NCBI GenBank assembly: GCA_018105865.1
Contig: CM030833.1
Coordinates: 9,589,881 to 9,653,880 of the forward strand
DNA length: 64,000 bases
Source: Metaphire vulgaris
Taxonomy: Eukaryota > Annelida > Clitellata > Crassiclitellata > Megascolecidae
Direction of reading: 5' to 3'
In this document: positions 9,509 to 24,100 of the stretch, one piece after another
Layout of the letters: each line of letters opens with the position of its first letter
Position numbering within the stretch: position 1 is the first letter of the stretch
The notes under the pieces: model-generated
What the model saw: only the letters and a program-made list of their open reading frames with translations
What the model was told of the DNA's origin: nothing
Databases searched by the model: none
Position numbers and translations under genes: made by a program

Positions 9509-12500
9509 GTAAGCATTCTCAGTCAATCAACAAGCTTCTGTAATCTGTATTACCATTTTAGTGATGTGCTTGGCAACAATAGCTGGTAGATTGTTGCTAC
9601 ATTCTACAAAGATCAGTAGGTACAGTTCAACAATTAGGGTGCATCTCTCGGAGCAAGACAACTTGGTCCTGCCGATTTGGTACTGGACAAATAGGTCCCC
9701 CATTTCAGTGACGGGACATTTTGGTCCCGGGTCAAATGGGTACTAGACGTTTAGGTCCCACACCTCTTCCAATCAAAGAATAGGAAATGATCGATCTTTG
9801 AACTCAGATGCAAAGTATCGACAGGCTGATGAACGCATCTTTAACATTGTCAGATGTATGGAGAAATTGGAGATAGAGAAGTTATTGACTACCTTCGAGG
9901 TCTATCTCACAACTTCTTGATGGAATAAGATTTAATAATAACTTATGATATTACTGCAAGATACAAATTAAGTGTATTGCAATTATAGATATCACTATAT
10001 TACTATTATAAAGAAACTGTTATGCATCACTCTATTGCTATTATAAAGAAACTGTTGTTACATTTATTGTTGTTATATTGCTCATGTTACTCTATTTTAT
10101 ATTAGAAGGAGATTGGTAGAGAACTCTAATCAATGCTTACTCACATTTCTTAGAATTGCATAGTGTCAGGATAGAAATAAATTAAGAAATGAATAAATAC
10201 CATTCTCTCCTTTTTCTATGGTGCAGGACCTACGGTAATCATCCAGTACCCATTTGACTGGAGCCCAAATGTCCCGTTACCAAAATGCGGGACCTATTTG
10301 TCCGGGACCGAATCGGTGGGGCCAAATTGTTGTGTACCAGCATCTCCAATGGCAGCATTATATGCTTAGTTGCTGGTAAAATTTAGTGACATAGCATGGA
10401 TGACCAGTAAATCTCATCATAGCTAGTCATGTGAAAAATTGTCATTATAGTCAAGTGTTATCATAAACCATTATTGGGATTCACAGCTGGATGACCTTAA
10501 AGCAAAATCAATGGAGGCATATGAATTGTGGGCGTCGATGGGTAAACCGAGGCATGGGGCTGCTTTTCATAAAATGAGAAGTGCTAAGGCAGAGTATAAG
10601 TCTGCTATAAAGCAGAAAGAGAGGGACAATAAAAATTATTTTAGTGATACATTGAATGATGCCCTCATGCAAAAAGATTTTACTACCTTTTGGAAGTCCT
10701 GGAAAAATAAATTTGGGGGAAGGAGTAATAGTTGTGCTAAAACTGTGGATGGGTCCTGTACCGAACCTGAAATTGCCAATGCATTTGCAGATTTCTTTCG
10801 CTCTGCCTGCACACCCAATGACAGTAGTTGGCACGATAAACTCAAACTGCAGTTTGAGGGCTGTTACTCGGGCTATAGGTGTCAGAGTATAGAGTGTCCT
10901 GTGATCTCGATTGAAGAAGTGGGCATAGCAGTTAGTAAAATTAAGCTGGGCAAAGCAGCCGGGTTTGACAGGATAACTATAGAACATTTACTGTATGCAC
11001 ACCCAATTGTATTATCTTGTATAACTCATTTGTTTAATCTAATGTTGAAAGCAGGATATGTGCCAGAAGGTTTTGGTAATGGTATCATGATCCCTCTGCT
11101 AAAAAATTGCACAGCAGACCCTACAAGGTGTGACAATTATAGGGGCATAACCTTGAGTCCAGTAGTGTCTAAGATTTTTGAGCATGTATTACTGGGGAAA
11201 TTTGGGGGTTTTTTGGGAGCTCTGACCTGCAGTTTGGGTTCAAAACTGGGGTAGGATGCTCAGATGCCTTATACACATTGAGGGGGTAATAAGTTATCTC
11301 AATAGAAATTCATGCACAGCTGTCATTTCTGCTCTTGACACATTTCAAAGCTTTTGACAAAATTAGTCACTATGGGCTGTTTTTGAAGCTGATACAAAGG
11401 AAAACCCCTTGGTATTTCATTGAAGTTTTACTCAACTGGTATTCCAAATGTAATGTTATGGTTAGATGGGGTAATGCCTTATCAGAATCTTTTACTGTAG
11501 TGGCTGGGGTAATGCGACAAGGAGGGGTTCTTTCGCCTTTGCTATTTGCTGTTTATATTGATGATGTAATTTTAAAGTTGCAAAATTCTGGATATGGCTG
11601 CTATATCAATGATTTGTTTGTTGGATGTTTATTGTATGCTGATGATATCTTATTGGTGTCACACTCTATATCCGGCATGCAGCACATGCTGGATATTTGC
11701 ACCAATGACTTTGTGGATTTGGATTTGAAATTTAATGTGAAGAAATCTATGGTGATGAGGGTTGGGACACGTTGCAATATCGCATGTGCTGTATTGGTCC
11801 TGGATGGTGTTGCCTTGCCATTTGTGGAGGAAATTAGGTATCTCGGGGTGACACTGAAAAGGGCAGGCACTTGGGTTATCTATTTCTGAAGCTAAATTAA
11901 AATTTTTCCGCACGTTTAATTGCTTGTATAGTCGCAGCAGAGCTGCAGCTTCAGAATTAATATCGTTAACCTGGTAAAGAGCTATTGTCTACCTATTGTA
12001 TTGTATGGTATGGAAGCCACATTTCCAAACAAAAGTATTCTTAATGCTCTTGACAGACTGATTCGAGTAGTTGTGTGCAAAATTTTTAAAACATGTGAGG
12101 CAGATAATGTCGAGTATATCAGAGTCCTGACGGGTTTGGATAGTATGCATGCTATTGTAGAAAAGCGACAAGCATCCTTTGTTAGTAGATATGAGAAGAA
12201 GCCACTGTACTTTGCTCAGTGCATTACTAGAATTTGTCTGAGAGCAGAGGCTGTACTGTGTAAAGTTTGTTCTTAGTGTATTTGTTTATTATTAGGTTTA
12301 TTTTTATTATTATTTTTATTATTATTATTATTTAGTTTTGTTCAGTTGATTTGTGTTTTCCTTGGTTGTGTACTACTGGTTGTGTACTACTTTTTTATGC
12401 TGTGCTTGTCACGAATAAAGATGATTATAAACCTAAGAAACACTGAAACCCCATTTCTCAAAAACTTTATTCATCATTGCCTAAAATGCATCCATATGAA

Positions 12501-15500
12501 CTATGCTTGTACAGATCGTACACATACCAGCTCATTGTCTCTGCATTTAATCCTATTCTGGCATTGACTTCATTAACAAGAACATTCAATTTAGGGAATG
12601 TGCTGGACAGGGCCATTGACCAGCACATCTTTCACATCTTCCTAGGATGCAGTGTACATTAGCACCAGCTTTGAACAACTGATTTTAACGTTTCATGCAT
12701 TTCCCATATTTACATTATCATCATTATTTTCACTTTCTGTTTTAAGATGTTGCACTTATTGACATTATTTTATCCTTTATTTCCTTATATTCAGCCTAAC
12801 TTCATTATTTGTGCACTTTCTTGCAGGCTTCTTCTTTCCATTCTAACTTCTGTTGTTCTTTAGCTTTCTGTTGCTCTTTGTAGCATGGAGTCCCTTTTAA
12901 GGATGTATCCTATTCAGTTTCATTGTTTGCATTTGATATTGTTGATGAGACATATCTTTCCTTCTACTTTCTTGAGTCTTTTTGATTCAATTTTGACTGT
13001 CCAGATGATGTTTCAACTGTCTCCATATCAGCATCTCAGCTTGCTGTGACATTGTCCATATCTCTTATCCATAGGTACCAATTGGTGTCATAATTGTTTT
13101 GATAATTCATTATGTCAAGTTATTGGTATTATTGGAACTCCTTTCAACATTTCTCTTTTTTCATTGACTCTTCTTTTCTGTATTTTTCTGCTTTCAGTAT
13201 AACACTTAATTATAATTAATGCCTTCTGTGATTAGGCTTTCTGCAGATCAGTAACTTTCCTCTAGTTGAACTTCTTCTTCATTGACAATTTTACTCATCC
13301 TGTCACCGTTCTTGGTGATTACCGGTATCATTGTCTTGATTTCCTTTTTGTTGATTTTCATTCTATATTTGTTCACGGGATATCAACTGTCAACTTCAAT
13401 TCTCCCTAAGGGAAGCTAGGCACTCTTGTCAAACCAATCATTCTTAGGTGTGCAGGTGTTTAACAATGGACAATTTGCCACAGACAGTTCTTCAAAATGA
13501 ATATTCATCTATGGACAGTTCATGTAAAAGGACTATTCATACACGGGTGGTTCGTCCAGGCCCGTCTCATATCTGTGTGAGACCCCGGGCACCTGGCGGC
13601 CTGCGGGGCCCTTGCTGAAGATCAGATGTTGAAAAGCAAAAAAGTTCATCTTCAGACATTTTTCAATGTTGACAAGCAAAAAAGATCCTCTCCAAACGTT
13701 TTTCAATATTGACAAGCAAAAAAAGGTCATCTCCAAATGTATTTCAATGTTGACAGGCAAAAAAACAGAAAAAGTCATCACGCTTTTGTGTGGGGCCCCT
13801 AAGATGCGCAGGGTCCCGGGCACTGTGCCCAATTTTTAACACGTAAAGATGGGCGTGGGTTCATCAAGTAGAAGATATTTTTTATTATTGCTAGTAAATA
13901 GTTATTAAGTTTTTATTTTTAGTGAGTGTGTAATTGTGTTATAAATGTACAATTGCTTGCGTTCTTGTAATTGTTCTCTAATGATATCATCACCATCTGT
14001 TTTGAGTTGTGCTGTGTAGTTGAGCATTTGATATTTATATTGTAATATTATGTATGGCCTTGTACATTTTCAAGGGTCTTCCAGTATTCATAGTTGAGAT
14101 GTATTATTGTTTCCATCCCACGTTTTGAAATTCCAGACTGTTCTGTCACCAATGCAGCCAGAAATTATTTTTTATTAATATTACCGTATATACTCGCGTA
14201 TAAGTCGATCTCACAGATAAGTCGACCCCCAGTTTTAGGCCAAAATTTAATAAATTTGCTATGGCCGGCGTATAAGTCGACATGGAAAATTTAAGGATTT
14301 ACGAGTTTTTTAAATGCATAATTGTGCCAGGTCAACATTGAAACCTGGTCAACACCGAGTCCAATTGCTTGAAGGTCAGCTGCGCCCAGCCACAGGGCGG
14401 CGGCCAAGGTAAGTCGTAATCACTGTGGTGATCCTCTGTGGGAGCAGTCGTCCACACAAAAAGTGTAGAAGCCTACAGATGTCTTTGAATTTCATAATTA
14501 ACGGTATGTCCGATCTACCTAGTAGGCCAAATCTTTAAGCCGTGTTAATCCAGCACGCACGTTAATCATTACAGTATCGCGACTGCGAATTTCACATCCA
14601 GAAATTTTTACTGTTCTTGATTTAAAAAGAGGGTATCATCAAGTCCCATTGGATCCAAGTACAAAAGAGAAAACAACATTCGTGACACATTCTGGTCAGT
14701 ACCAATTTTTGCGATTACATTTTGGCTTATGTAACGCACCTACTTCATTCATGAGCATGATGGCCCACGTTTTCAAGGGCATGACTTATCAATCGCAGTA
14801 TCGCCGACTGTGAATTTCACATCCAGCAATTTTTTACTGTCCTTGATTTAAAAAGAGGGTATTATCAAGTTCCATTGGATCCAAGTACAAAAGAGAAAAC
14901 AACATTCGTGACACATTCTGGTCAGTACCTTTCGGCTTATGTAACGCACCTGCTTCATTCATGAGCATGATGGCTAATTCTTGAATTTAGATTATATATT
15001 TTCAAAATGAAATAAATAATTAATTAAGATATGAACAGTCTGATTAATTACCAATAGCTTTGTGGTCATATAATTGTTTAATAGACAATTGAATACCTCC
15101 GCTGCATAGCCTAACGTTGCAATGCGTTATGCATGACGTTTCTTTGCTAAATTCTTTGAAAAATTGCATTGACTCACAGATAAGTCGACTGCGTTTTTTA
15201 ACGATTTTTAGGCATAAATTTCTCGACTTATACGTGAGTATATACGGTAACTATAAATTTGAAATATTGTATGTCAATCATGAATTTTAAATCTAGGTTT
15301 GGATTAGTGCTGTATCTTCGCATTTGGATTAGTACTGTATTACCCCCTCCGGGCTGTAGGATTTTTTACAGACAAAAATGCCAGGTGAGGGCAAATCGGA
15401 GGTGTGGGGCAATCTGGATCAAATTCTACAGAAATTGTGTCAACATACCACAACAGTCTCCTCATACCCTTCCCACCAATTTCCTTTCCCATACTCCTTC

Positions 15501-18134
15501 CCCAATTACCCTACCCTTGGTGCTTAACTGACAAATGTACTAAAGAAGGCATTGTTGTGTCTTCTGATGCAGCAATTTCATGCATGGTTGATTCTCTTTA
15601 GTGGAAGCAAGGCCCCCCTGACAAAGCCCTGGGCAAAGGCAGATGGGTTACAACTGGTGATCTGTTCACCTTTCAGGAGCAGCTGACCAACCCTGGGCAA
15701 CTGACCTGGTCTACTGTGATGGGATTATGCTATACAAAGAAGGTACCGGCCACAGTGTCGTAGTGAGGGGGCAGTGGGGCGAACCAGCCCGGGCTGCACT
15801 TGCTCTAGGGGCGGCATTTTCGAGGATAAGGATAACGTTTTTTGCTTTTGAAGAATTTTATGAAGTTAGTTGTGATAACGTTTTTTGGCTTGTCAAGAAT
15901 TTTAGGAAGTCTGATGGCCTTTTTTGGTTGCCAGATTTTTTCGCACGCAGCACTGGGTTCCAGTACAAGTAAGCTTGTTTCCACAAAAGAGACTCACCCA
16001 TGCATGAAATTGCTTAAGACTACCATGGTTGGTAGACCATAGATGACAGTTTAAAGAATAGGACCAGGCATGTGGGCAATGGGAAGGTTCAAGCTTTCTG
16101 ATTCAAATTTTTATCATTATCATCATCAGCTGAAAGTCCCTTCAGGAAGTCAGGAACCATCGAGACCAGCAGCTTGTTGAACAATATTTTTCAAATTTTC
16201 TCGGTCTTGCGCCGCCTTAAGATTTAATCCTGTCCACTCTCTGATGTTGCTAAACCACCATCTTCTGGGTCTTCCCGGAGGGTGTGTTCCTTCCATTGTT
16301 CCCTCCTTTGCAATGTTCAGAATTTTCTTATCTTCCATGAGACTGATGTGACCAACCATCTGAAGCTTTCTTTGGTTGATCGTGGTAATCACATCACTGT
16401 CAATCCTGACTCTTTACTTGTTTATTAGTGATTTTCATTCCCCACCATATCTTTAGAAGCCATCTGTAGCATCACAATTCGAAAGCCAGGAGTCGCCTGC
16501 ACTCATCCTTTTTTCAATGTCCAGGTCTCCCCTCCATAAAGGAGCATAGAGAAGACACAGACTTTAAAATTAAGAGCTTTATCATGAGGGAGATCTTTCC
16601 AGAAGTCCATAATTTGCCAAGTCGGGCCAGTGCTGAGCTGGCCAGACCAATCCTCCTCCTGATCTCCTGACTACAATTCACATCTGCTCACTGTGTGCTG
16701 TCTAAGGTGATTACCACCGGCTCCTCCACCCTAATTGCCACAATGATCTTTGTCTTTTTGACATTGATTTCCAGACCATGCCTTTTGCTCTCGTCATTTA
16801 ATGTATTAAACATCTACTGTAATCCACTTTGCTTGAAGGACATGAGGTCGACGTCATCAGCAAATCGCAAATCTTTCAACATCTTCTCATGGATGTTGAT
16901 TCCTCCCTCCTCTTCCTCCTCTTTCTCCTCTAGTCGTTCCATTGTTCCCTCTAGCATGAGTAAGAATAGCAGCGGTGATAGTGGGTCTCCCTGTCATGAG
17001 CCCACTGTGAACCTGAACCAGTCTCCGATATTTCCCGTTGACCCTGACTGCAGCCATTGCCAAATTATGCAGGCTTTGGATGATCCTCAGCAGCTTTTCA
17101 TCCACCCCATAGCTCTCCAGCATTGTCCATAAACCCTCATGCCAGACTGAGTTACACGCCTTGGTGTAATTCATGAATCAGTTGTAGATACATCTTGCAT
17201 GTTCCCTAGCCTGATCAATCGGCAGTCTTAGTGTGAGGATTTGATGGGTGGTGTTCCTACCACTTCCGAATCCCGCCTGGCTTCAGATTGGTGGCATTCT
17301 ACCTTTACTCTTCGTTGTTGCAAAACGATCAACAGCAAGACTGCTTAGGTGGGATATCAGGGCAATTGACCTATAGTTTGAGCACTCCTTGGGGTTAACT
17401 CCATTCAAATTTTTCAGGATATATATTTTTGTGGGCTATATGCAGGTACAGACTATCCACGGGTGCGGGCATTGTGTGCGAAAATGTGGTAGTCATTTTA
17501 TTTGAAACCAAACCAATTAACAGATTAGATTTGATGGCTAGTCTTTTGATGAACCGTCCACGAATGAATGTCCTTTTGATGAACTGTTCGTATAATTAAT
17601 CGTCCATTGATGAATTGTCTGTTGATGAATTGTCCATTGATGAATTATCCATTAATGAAATGTTCTAGATTCCATTCTTGCATGTTTGATTTTGATTTTC
17701 TGCAGAGTATTAAAAGTATTACGTCTGATAGAAATTTTTCGATTAGCACGATTTCCTAGATATACTTGGTTCATGGAAGCAGTAAGTAAATTATTTGACA
17801 TAAGATAACAAATTAGTTTTGTTATGTTATTGTTAAATTATAAATGTAAAAATGCCATGGTGATTATTACAGAAGTTATGATCTCTTGTCTAGACATTGG
17901 ATTAAACCATGAGTTATATGTTAATTGAATTCCATGTTAATTATGGCTGTGTGTGTGCTTATTGCAGGAATTTTTTTGGAAAAATATGTAGGGCTCAGAA
18001 GTCTTAAATATGTGGGGGAAATGCTGAAATTTTTTTCAATTTATGCGCCTATTTTACCTCACATGTTTGCGGAAATTGGGGGTTTTTTGGTAATAAAAAA
18101 GCTGATGAACATAAAAAGCCATTCAAATAGGTGC

Positions 18135-18174
<40 letters not shown>

Positions 18175-21100
18175 TAACCATGGGCTCAATGCCCGTTGGT
18201 GTATAATGCCATCTTCACAGTTTTATGCTATTCTTTCCTAATCATTGTTCTGTGACTAAAATCCTGTAAACTGCTTCCATGCCATTCTTCAATGTCATCA
18301 CGCATCGCCTTTTGTGGTCTTCCTTTCTTATTGGCTACCTCCATTATTCCAAACATTAGAGCTTTGATCTGTAAGTCCTCTTTCTTTCTCCATATGTGTC
18401 CATGAACTGTTATACCTTTTGCAAGTTCTTTTATTTTGTCCATTGCTCTTTCCTTCTTTTATTTTGTCCATTGCTCTTTCCAAGTCTGTGATGAAAACCA
18501 TAGGTGATATATTATCTCCTTGTCTTGTCACTCTGCTTGTTTTAACCCTTTAAAGGATAGTGCCGTTTATAAACGGCGCACGTCAAATGTTGGCCAACGG
18601 TTAGCGCCCTTTATAAATGGCGCGCCACTTCAGCGTCTGTTTTGCGACGGGGTTCGCGTATATAAACTTTCTAGTGTAATAATTCGATATAGTTGTTATC
18701 CATTCGGTAGATGGTAGCTCTTTTTTAGCGATTGTGATCACTATAAGCTAGGAAAATAGGTTTTATTCGATAGGGGGTCGGATTATGGCTTTGCAAAAGT
18801 GTCATTCTAGGGTACGCAAAACCCTAACTACCCCAAATATGGTCCGATCTTCAAACTTTTTTCACTATTCTGTTCCAATTACACCCCTCTACAAATTTGC
18901 CGCTCACATAAGGGAGGTCACCGCTGAAAATTTTGTGCTATAGAGCTTTGAAAGAAATTCTTGGTAGGGGGTCTGATTTTAGGTTGTAGAGTGGACCCTA
19001 CCCCCAAAATTAATTTGTTGGCATGGATGGTTAGAAAGAACATTATTATTATTTATTATTATTATTATTATTATTATGCAAGACAATTTTTTAAGCGCAG
19101 TAAACATGTCAATCGAGGCAAAGTCAAGAGCGCTTTACAAAAACGAGCTGTTAAACAGGTGCGTCTTCAACTGCTTCCGAAACCGCTCAGGGAGTGAGCG
19201 GTTCCGGATTCCGGATTATTATTTATTACTATTACTACTATTTGTTATTATTTGTTATTATCATTATTACTATTTATTGCTATTCATTTGTTGGGTATTT
19301 GTTAGCAACTGTCAGGATTTTAGCGCTATATAATGTTTTTATGGACATGCATGCAGAGATGTAGCAAGTACACAATGCTTCAAGTACAAGTACCTGGCCT
19401 CCGAGTACAAGTACAAGTACCTGGCCTCTGAGTACAAGTACAAGTACCTGGCCTCCGAGTACGAGTACAAGTACAAGTACCTGGCCTCCGAGTACAAGTA
19501 CAAGTACCTGGCCTCCAAGTACTAGTACAAGCACAAGTACAAGTACTGAAGCCTCAAGTACAAGTACCGAAGCCTCAAGTACAAATACAAGTACCGATCC
19601 TCATAGCCAAATACAAACAGCAAGTAGGCCTACACTTTATTAACGGGTAGCTGTTTGTCACGGTTATTGAATAAAATGGTGCTAGAACAAAATGTCCGAG
19701 GACAAAATGTCACGAAAAAAATGTCACGGACAAAATGTCATGGGGATAAAATGTCAGCGGACAAAATGTCAGCGGACAAAATGCCATCCTAACTCTAACC
19801 CGAACACTAACCCTAACCCTAAACCGTGACATTTTGTCCCCTGACTTTTTTCCGCTGACATTTTGTCCCCTGACATTTTTTCCGCTGACATTTTGTCCCC
19901 ATGACATTTTCTACATGACATTTTGTCCGTGACATTTTGTCCTCGGACAGTTTGTCCGGCCACGAATAAAATTGACACTATTAGCATCTAAATATCATCA
20001 CAGTTGCACTAAAAAAATAGAGATGATAGTCTTGCATCGGCCCTATGCGGTCTCGCGATCAAGCCAGCTTGGCTAAATACGCGTTTAATTGGTGCGCCAG
20101 AAGCAGGCACACTAAGGTCTCTAATTAATGGCTGCATTATACAGCCTGTTGAACTCCTTTCTATTAACTTCACTGTTCCAAAATATGATGGTATCAGTGG
20201 CTTCATCATAAATATCGTTGAGTTCCAGGTACTTGGCCATCTGTGAGGATGTGCTTGTCATTAGCCTAAAGGAACAGCATTACTGGTACCCTTGAAGTAC
20301 ATGTAGCCAGAGATGTAGCAAGTACACAATGCTTCAAGTACAAGTACAAGTACAAGTACCTGGCCTCCGAGTACAAGTACAAGTACTTGCATTCCAAAAT
20401 CTCCGAGTACAAGTACAAGTACAAGTACCTGGCCTCCGAGTACAAGTACAAGTACTAAAAATTTGTACTCGAGTACAACTCGAGTACAAGTACAAGTACC
20501 AAGTACTACATCTCTGCATGCATGCGGCGCTTCCGGTTGCATTTTCCCGGAAATTTCCGGAATAATTCCTGGCATTTTACTTTTCTGGAAAAGTTACAAC
20601 CATAGTCACGACCCATAGTGAGTCAATGCGACTCTCAAGATTTTGAAAATTTGCAAAAATGGCTCTTGGTTACTACAGGTCTGGCCACCTCTGGTCTAAC
20701 CTAATTCTGGTCCACTCCATATGACTAAAGTATAGCCCAGGTTATTGTTTGATCTATGGCATCAAATGCCTTTTGGAAGTCAATGAAGCAGTTTTAGATT
20801 TTCTTGTTTTTCTTTCTCGCTTTTTCAGCCAGTAATCTCAATGCCAGTATCTGTTGTATTGTCCTTCAATCATTTCTAAACCCTGCTTGTTCATCAGCCA
20901 AGTATTCTTCCATGTGGGTCTTACCAGGTAAGTCTTTTGTTCAGAATGATCATGAGTACTTTTCCAAGGTGGCTTAGCAATGCTATTGTTCAATAGTTCT
21001 TGCATTCCATCATGCTTCCTTTCTTGTGTATTAGCACCAGTATTGATTTTGTCTATTCAGCTGGCATCCTACCTACCTTCTATATTATGTTACATAGTTT

Positions 21101-24100
21101 GTGCAGTTCGTCTATAATTATTTAACTGCCACATTTGATCATCTCTCCTGTAATCATGTCATTTCCAGGGCTCTTATTATTCTTAATTTGTCTGATTGCC
21201 ATTTCTATTTTTTCTTTCAGGATGCTGTTGTCTCTGTCACAGTCTAAGCAGAGTGGTAATATTTTCTGTAATTCCTGTACGAGTTCATTCTGTACTGCGG
21301 GGTCTGCCTGCGCCTTGTATAGTTCGCTGTCTGTCCAGCTTTGCATGACTTTCAATTAGCAATTTGTAATTTTTGTCTTTGATGGCCATTTCTTTTGGGT
21401 TCCATTTTCTATTTATGCCCCAGGTTAGCTTGTACGCTTCTCTTGTTTTAAACTCACCATAATACTTTTGGATATTCTTGTATTGGCCTTCAAACCAATT
21501 ATTTTTTTTCTGTTCTTGCAGCCTTCTTCACTTCATTACAGGTGCTGATCACCTGTAAATTAAATCTATGCCTATATTATAAAAATAGCAAAAATTGCTA
21601 TACATGTGACAAAAATAGCAAAAAATGCGGATAAAATTGACTCATACCGTATTATCTTGGGTATAATACACACCTATGTATAATACGCACCCATAGTTTC
21701 TAGAGTTATCATAATGTAAAAAATGTTGATTTTTTAAGGGGAAAAAGTGCGTCTTATACGCGAATTAATACGGCATTTATGTAGAAATCACAGTGCATGA
21801 AAATGGAAGAAAATGCGGCATTTTAAAAAAATCATTAAACATGTGGCAGCATAATCGCATTAAATGCACGTCGCACAGCCCTAGTTAATTTGGAGTTAAT
21901 TTTATCTTAAATGAGTCAAATGGAAGGTCATTCAGTTAGTCATTTTTTGCTTTTATATATATCTATTCCTGATTTCTCCCCACTGACTTTCAACATCCAC
22001 AGTTAATCAGTTCATGTAGAATTACAATTTGCCATTTTAATTTTCATTGGACACAAAATGCATGCTAATTATAATAATAAACAGAAATTGTTGCACTTGT
22101 TAGGAGGCCATTCTTTTGCATACATTTAAATTTTATTTTAGAAATTGGAATGGTTTTGCATCTTGTATGTTACGACTCTTCAGAATGATTATAATTATTT
22201 ATTCATTGAGTACCCGGTAGTTATATGATGCAACAGCTATCAGTTTAAGGGTCCATTACTCTGTCTGAACTCAAGTCTTCATACCCTTCTTTCTCCAGAG
22301 AATGTGTCACTGATTGAAATACCATAAACAAATATGAACCATTATGTTATCTTTCATTTTTATGGAACTTTTATGTTGTATACTTCAGCTGTTTTGGAAA
22401 AGATCAAAAATTTTGGAAATGTTCAATATAGTTATGACAATATTTTTGATGGCACACTGGAATGGATGCCTCCAATATGCCATCTGCTTCATGGAACATT
22501 ATCCAAATTTTCCGCCAGAAGTATGGATTTTTCGGGATGGATTACATGTGAGGGCAGTTAAAATTACATATATTCAACCTATTGACAGTTGATTGAATTA
22601 ACCTTTAGGAAATTTAGTTAGCTTATCGTTGGCCTTGATTGCTCATTTGGTAGAGAATCAGCACTATGTTGTGATTATCTGTTCGGGTTGGATTCAATGT
22701 ACAGGTCATGGATTTTATTTCTTAGTCAGGTACTTGTTGGCCGGCATGGTCTGGTTAGGTCAGGTCTTCCTCCTCTGGCTGTGTCCAGCTATCAGCTTCT
22801 CAACGACATCTCTGCAAAGTTCTCTGTCCTTTGCTATTTCTTCCGAGGTCATTTGGTGTTTTCTGCCAGTTTTTACATTGAGATTCAGTCCTGCTGTGTT
22901 CAGATCCTCTTCCAATCCGTCCACCCATCATTTTTCGGTCTTCCTTTAGATCTTTTCCCCTCTGCTTTGTAGTTGAAAATTTGTTTTGGATTTCTTATTT
23001 CTTCCATTCTGAGTATGTGTCCGGTCCATTTCATTCTTCTCTATTTGATTACTTCATTGGTGCTCGGTTGCAGTGTTCTCTCTCTAACTTCTTCATTTGT
23101 TATATGTTCTTTGTATCCAATCCTTTGTATCATTCTTGTTTGGACTAGCTTTGCACGCCCACTCAGATGATGGTCAGGTATATTCCTTCTGTCCACTGGG
23201 GAAGACCGAGCGACTGTGGGCCAGCACACTTGACTGCATTTCCAGGATCAAGCAGTGGACAGCAGCAAACTGGTTAGCCTTAAATCGTGGCAAGTCAGAG
23301 CTCCTCTGGGTCAGCACCCCGAGGAGGAATCACCTGATCAGCCGTACACTGTTTTCAATTGATGGCATCGTCATCACCCTGACGAATAATCTGCACCTTC
23401 TCAGTGTCCAATTGGACGAGTTGCTTACATTCGTTGGGCATATCGACAACGTGTCTAGGCTCTGCTATCACCAGCCCCGGAATATCGAGGAGATCCTCAG
23501 TTACCTATCAACTGCCACAGCGATACAACCCATCCGCATTCTCATTTTATCTCGAGTTGATTATTGTAGTAGTATTTTACTTGGCCTCCCTGACAGTCAA
23601 GTGAGCCGGATGCAGTCGGAGCTAAAAGTTGCCGCTCGAGTGATATTCGGAGCCAGATGGAAAGCCCACGTGGCTCCATAACTCAGAGACAGTCTCCACT
23701 GGCTCCGGATTCTGGAACACATTGTCTTTAAATGATGCTGGCTTACTTTTCGAGCTCTGCACGACTCTACCTGTCCCGCCTACTTAGAGGCACTGATGCA
23801 CAGGCCCATGATGACTGAAACGTGCTCACATTTTTGGTCCAGCAGTCTCATCCTTCTGGTCGTTCCCCTTTCCGTCCAGGACGGCAAAACTTGGCGAGAG
23901 ATCTATCATGCAAGGGAACCCCATACTATGGAATGCGCTACCAGAGGAAGTGACTAAAGAGACCACCGAATTGTTTGCAGAGAAACTAAAGACGCACTTA
24001 TTCAATATCTCCTATAAGTGCCCCCTGTAAAGTGCTCTTGACTTTGGCCTTCACCATGCTTATTGTACTATATAAATTGTGAAATAATAATAATAATTCT

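Noticed and set aside
16695..17132. 145-codon + strand frame
   Set aside because: Reverse-strand shadow of the RTE-like relic (minus-strand WHEGLW motif).
20261..20575. Open frames of repeated VLVLVLG / YLYLYS residues
   Set aside because: Artefacts of the AAGTAC tandem array read in different frames.
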